Source: an uncultured Eubacteriales bacterium
GTDB taxonomy: Bacteria > Bacillota > Clostridia > Oscillospirales > Acutalibacteraceae
DNA: 38,408 bases
Assembly: GCA_900315085.1 (NCBI GenBank)
Contig: OMXW01000009.1
Coordinates: 1-38,408, forward strand
Direction of reading: 5' to 3'
Below the pieces are notes generated by a model. The model saw only the letters and a list, made by a program, of their open reading frames with translations, was not told the origin of the DNA and did not search any database. Within the stretch, counting starts at the first letter, position 1, and each line of letters opens with the position of its first letter. Both the position numbers and the translations under genes were made by a program. This document shows positions 35,655-38,408 of this stretch, piece by piece.

Positions 35655-36593
35655 CTACATAATTTGATGATTGTCAAAGTTTTCGAAGAAATTAAGCGCA
35701 TTTCGGTAAAAAATCTTTTCAATAAGCGCTTCTTTGTACCCCTGTTTCAGCATCAGCTCTAAAATCTCAGCATAAACAGAGCTGTTTTTGATATCTGACG
35801 GTAGGGTTCCGCCGTCGAAGTCGCTTCCGAAGCAGATTGTATTTTCTCCGCCGAGCGACAAAAAGTGTTCAGCGTGACGTAAAATATCGTTTACGCAGGC
35901 ATTATCGGGATTATCGTTTAAAAACGCGTTGTGGAAATTAAGCCCTATTATTCCCCCGCTTTTCCGAATTATTTCAAACTGCTTATCGGTAAGGTTCCGC
36001 TTATGCCCCGTAACCGAGAAAGCGTTTGAATGAGATGCAACAAACGGTCGCCGCGCGTTTTCCGCAACATCATAGAACAGCTTTTGCGAAGCGTGGGAAA
36101 TATCAACTATTATTCCGCTGTCCTCCATTTCACGGACAACAGCTTTTCCGAACTCGGTAAGCCCTTTTCCGTTTTCTGACTCAACTCCACCGCCAACTGG
36201 ATTTTCGGCGTTCCATGTTAGCGTCATCATCTTAACACCGAGAGAAGCAAACTTTTTGACGTTTTCAAGCTTATTGTTTAATGCCGTGCTGTTTTCAACA
36301 GTAAGAACAGCAGAGTTTTGATTTTTCTCGAACTGCTCTTTGATACCTTTATAAGACTTCAATAATGAAATATCTAGCCGTTTGCAGTCTCTTTTTAAAT
36401 CATCGGCAGCCTTGAAAAATAACTGTTCCGCTTCATCTCCGCTCAAAGAATCAGGCAGCCAGATTGCGTAGCACTGCAGCTTTCTGTCGTCTTTTGTACC
36501 GCAAAGCTGACATTCATTATCGCGGCTGTCAAGAGGAGTGTTATTTACGGTTTTTTTATAAAGAGTATCACAGTGAAGGTCAATAACGCGCAT
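35655..36593 (-). CDS. Membrane dipeptidase family protein (peptidase M19)
   Basis: 312 residues from the ATG at 36593, where AGGGG is about 7 bases upstream and the conserved [11 protein letters not shown] begins; a frame start at 36611 lies before that site. Zinc-ligand regions: H7 and D9 (HCDT), the TVENS glutamate, DISHAS and SHSNAFSVTGHKRN. There is no signal peptide, so it is probably cytosolic in spite of the family name. Bacterial members hydrolyse dipeptides, including D-residue ones. It overlaps yraN by 14 bases. Confidence 0.93.
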   Translation of the reverse strand: MRVIDLHCDTLYKKTVNNTPLDSRDNECQLCGTKDDRKLQCYAIWLPDSLSGDEAEQLFFKAADDLKRDCKRLDISLLKSYKGIKEQFEKNQNSAVLTVENSTALNNKLENVKKFASLGVKMMTLTWNAENPVGGGVESENGKGLTEFGKAVVREMEDSGIIVDISHASQKLFYDVAENARRPFVASHSNAFSVTGHKRNLTDKQFEIIRKSGGIIGLNFHNAFLNDNPDNACVNDILRHAEHFLSLGGENTICFGSDFDGGTLPSDIKNSSVYAEILELMLKQGYKEALIEKIFYRNALNFFENFDNHQIM

Positions 36594-36972
36594 AAGTATC
36601 CCCTGCCTCAAATGCGTTTTTTATGTAGTTGATATGGTCGAGCTTCAAGGTGTTTTCATCAACAAAAACCTCGCAAACATCAAAACGACAAAAGCTGTCA
36701 ATATGATTTTCAGTGAGATACGCCGATGAAGTCATTATTATCTTCCGCTGTTTTCTGAAATCCACTGCTTCGTACGGCTGAGTATAAGGATTTGTATGCC
36801 TTGTTTTTACCTCAACAAAAAGAAGACAGCTTTTACTTTTCGCGATAATATCGATTTCTCCGAATTTCTTGCGGTAGTTTCGCTCCAAAATCTTGCAGCC
36901 GTGCTTTTTAAGATATTTTACGGCGTAGTCTTCTCCTATATTGCCCGTCTCTTTTTTGGTAAATCTAATCAT
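36580..36972 (-). CDS. YraN family (UPF0102) nuclease-like protein
   Basis: 130 residues. It has the family core [20 protein letters not shown], then GEIDIIAK and LLFVEVKTR, an endonuclease-like D...ExK arrangement. Biochemical function is not firmly known; a role with Holliday-junction-like DNA has been suggested from the fold. It overlaps rnhB by four bases (ATGA) and the dipeptidase by 14. The rbgA-rnhB-yraN order is widespread in Firmicutes. Confidence 0.95.
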   Translation of the reverse strand: MIRFTKKETGNIGEDYAVKYLKKHGCKILERNYRKKFGEIDIIAKSKSCLLFVEVKTRHTNPYTQPYEAVDFRKQRKIIMTSSAYLTENHIDSFCRFDVCEVFVDENTLKLDHINYIKNAFEAGDTYARY

Positions 36973-37568
36973 TTTAATATCTTCTTTAAAAAGCTCATTC
37001 TATGGTACGGACATGGACCAAACTCTTTTATTGCCGCCGTATGTGCCTTTGTACCGTAACCCTTGTGCTTGTCAAATCCGTACATAGGATATTCCTCGGC
37101 GTATTTATAAAGCAACCTATCTCTTGAAACCTTGGCGAGGATTGATGCGCATGCAATCGACATTGACTTTGCGTCGCCTTTAATAATAAATTCACTGTCA
37201 ATGCATAAATCAGGCAGTCTGTTACCGTCAATCATAGCGTAATCCGCCTTTACATCAAGACCTTCAACAGCACGCTTCATAGCAAGCATGGTTGCGTTCA
37301 AAATATTCATGCTTTCAATTTCCTCGACGCTTGCATACGCTATAGAATATGAAACCGCCTCTGCTTTTATCACCTCAAACAAAGCCTCGCGCTTTTTCTC
37401 GCTTAGCTTTTTTGAGTCGTTCACACCTTCAATAATGGTGTTTTCGGGCAAAATTACAGCAGCGGCGCACACAGGTCCCGCAAGCGGACCTCTGCCTGCC
37501 TCATCAACACCGCAAACGCGATGATATCCTTTATTTATCGCTTCCTGTTCAAATTCAAGCCAGTTCAT
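36969..37568 (-). CDS. rnhB: Ribonuclease HII
   Basis: 199 residues. It removes ribonucleotides misincorporated in DNA and RNA primers. Catalytic D22-E23 in [15 protein letters not shown], the YAMIDG aspartate, and the [15 protein letters not shown] block are all present. It overlaps rbgA by four bases at its start and yraN by four at its end, so all are translated from one transcript. Confidence 0.98.
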   Translation of the reverse strand: MNWLEFEQEAINKGYHRVCGVDEAGRGPLAGPVCAAAVILPENTIIEGVNDSKKLSEKKREALFEVIKAEAVSYSIAYASVEEIESMNILNATMLAMKRAVEGLDVKADYAMIDGNRLPDLCIDSEFIIKGDAKSMSIACASILAKVSRDRLLYKYAEEYPMYGFDKHKGYGTKAHTAAIKEFGPCPYHRMSFLKKILK

Positions 37569-38407
37569 TTTAAATCTCCGTAAGGCATTTCTACCGTAAT
37601 TCTTCCAAGCTTCGCGGCTCTGAATTCATCAAGCAGCATAATAGCCGCGCGCTCGGTGTTAACTTCTCCGCCCGAAATCAGCATACCGCGTTTTTTACCG
37701 ATTATTTGCAGCAGCTCATAGGAATCCGTGTTTTCAAACTCATCCTCGCTTAGCTTAAATCTCGTGATAAAATCTTCGGGTTTCAGCTTCTTTAAGAAAT
37801 CAAGCAGTCTAACCGCGAGCAGCTCGATATCGAGAATCTGATCCTTTACAGCTCCGGTAAAAGCGAGGTGCTCGCCGACTGTTTTATCGTCAAACTTAGG
37901 CCACAGCACACCGGGAGTGTCGAGCATCTCAAGATTATTGCTGATTGTAAACCACTGATTACCGCGGGTAACGCCCGGTCTGTCCTCGACCTTTGCCCTG
38001 TTTTGCTTTGAAATCCTGTTGATAAACGAGGATTTTCCTACGTTTGGAATTCCGACAATCATAATGCGCATCATCGGATTTTTCATGCCCTTGGATTTTA
38101 AACGGGCTATCTTTTCGCTCATGACGTTATTTACCGCCTGAGGAAATTTATTTAACCCCCTGCCGCTTTTGCAGTCAACGGCAATAGCTGTAATGCCCTG
38201 CTTTTTGTAGAAATCTATCCACATTTTTGTTGCGGTCTGGTTAGCCATGTCGCACTTATTTAAAAGAATAACCCTCGGCTTATTCTGAATAAGCTTATTT
38301 AAATCGGGGTTGCGGCTGCTGACCGGGATTCTTGCGTCAATTATTTCCGCTACAGCGTCAACAAGCTTTAAGTTAGCCTGAATCTGACGCTTTGTTTTTG
38401 TCATATG
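37565..38407 (-). CDS. rbgA: Ribosome biogenesis GTPase YlqF/RbgA, 5'-truncated by window edge
   Basis: Circularly permuted GTPase for late 50S assembly, about 280 residues visible. G4 LLNKCD precedes G1 GIPNVGKSS and G3 DTPG, the permuted order. [13 protein letters not shown] is the family signature. The ATG at 38404 is probably internal: the codon before it is CAT (His), as in the WFPGHM start region of homologues, so about 10 residues lie beyond the window. Confidence 0.95.
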   Translation of the reverse strand, partial: HMTKTKRQIQANLKLVDAVAEIIDARIPVSSRNPDLNKLIQNKPRVILLNKCDMANQTATKMWIDFYKKQGITAIAVDCKSGRGLNKFPQAVNNVMSEKIARLKSKGMKNPMMRIMIVGIPNVGKSSFINRISKQNRAKVEDRPGVTRGNQWFTISNNLEMLDTPGVLWPKFDDKTVGEHLAFTGAVKDQILDIELLAVRLLDFLKKLKPEDFITRFKLSEDEFENTDSYELLQIIGKKRGMLISGGEVNTERAAIMLLDEFRAAKLGRITVEMPYGDLK

Positions 38408-38408
38408 G

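Overview
The window looks like a low-to-middle GC Gram-positive chromosome, most likely a Ruminococcus-like member of the Clostridia (Oscillospiraceae). Reasons: strong Shine-Dalgarno sites, a SCIFF ranthipeptide with its radical SAM maturase, ECF-type vitamin transport, type I dockerin repeats, the tig-clpP-clpX-lon-ysxC chaperone/protease block, and YlqF/RbgA-rnhB-yraN gene order. I see no tRNA, rRNA, CRISPR array, prophage or intact insertion sequence. Both ends cut genes: prfC on the left and rbgA on the right.

Layout. 1-2.65 kb: the end of release factor 3 and an Orn/Lys/Arg decarboxylase that overlaps it by one base. 2.65-4.3 kb: a SCIFF precursor peptide (49 aa, seven Cys), a hairpin, and the SCIFF maturase. 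4.4-5.9 kb: enolase with a strong extended -10 promoter and a terminator. 6.0-7.5 kb: a secreted, probably wall- or membrane-anchored protein of unknown function. 7.5-9.7 kb (minus): feoA-feoB ferrous iron uptake. 9.7-10.7 kb: an EamA-type permease. 10.7-17.6 kb: a cobalamin-riboswitch operon of five genes. 17.6-21.3 kb: methionine aminopeptidase (minus), then a CwlD-like amidase, radA and an uncharacterised gene. 21.3-25.6 kb: a Xer-type recombinase, a DinB-family pseudogene, a GNAT acetyltransferase and glutamate dehydrogenase (all minus), then a small HTH regulator (plus). 25.6-38.4 kb (all minus): lysA-like decarboxylase, ysxC, lon, clpX, clpP, tig, then a metallophosphoesterase with thrC, then an M19 dipeptidase, yraN, rnhB and rbgA.

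The most striking unit is the cobalamin operon. Behind one promoter, a compact cobalamin aptamer and a terminator lie: a secreted protein with a transcobalamin-C-terminal-like (DUF4430) domain and a dockerin; a secreted alpha/alpha-barrel protein resembling the alpha domain of intrinsic factor/transcobalamin, also with a dockerin; a membrane-anchored DUF4430 protein on a long polar stalk; an EcfT; and one polypeptide fusing two ECF ATPases to an S-component. My reading is a split, surface-displayed transcobalamin-like capture system, possibly docked on a cohesin scaffold, that feeds B12 to a dedicated ECF importer. The domain calls come from sequence motifs and the B12 link from the riboswitch; the assembly model is inference.

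Gene direction is mostly plus up to 21.3 kb and almost entirely minus after it, so the two halves converge at the recombinase.
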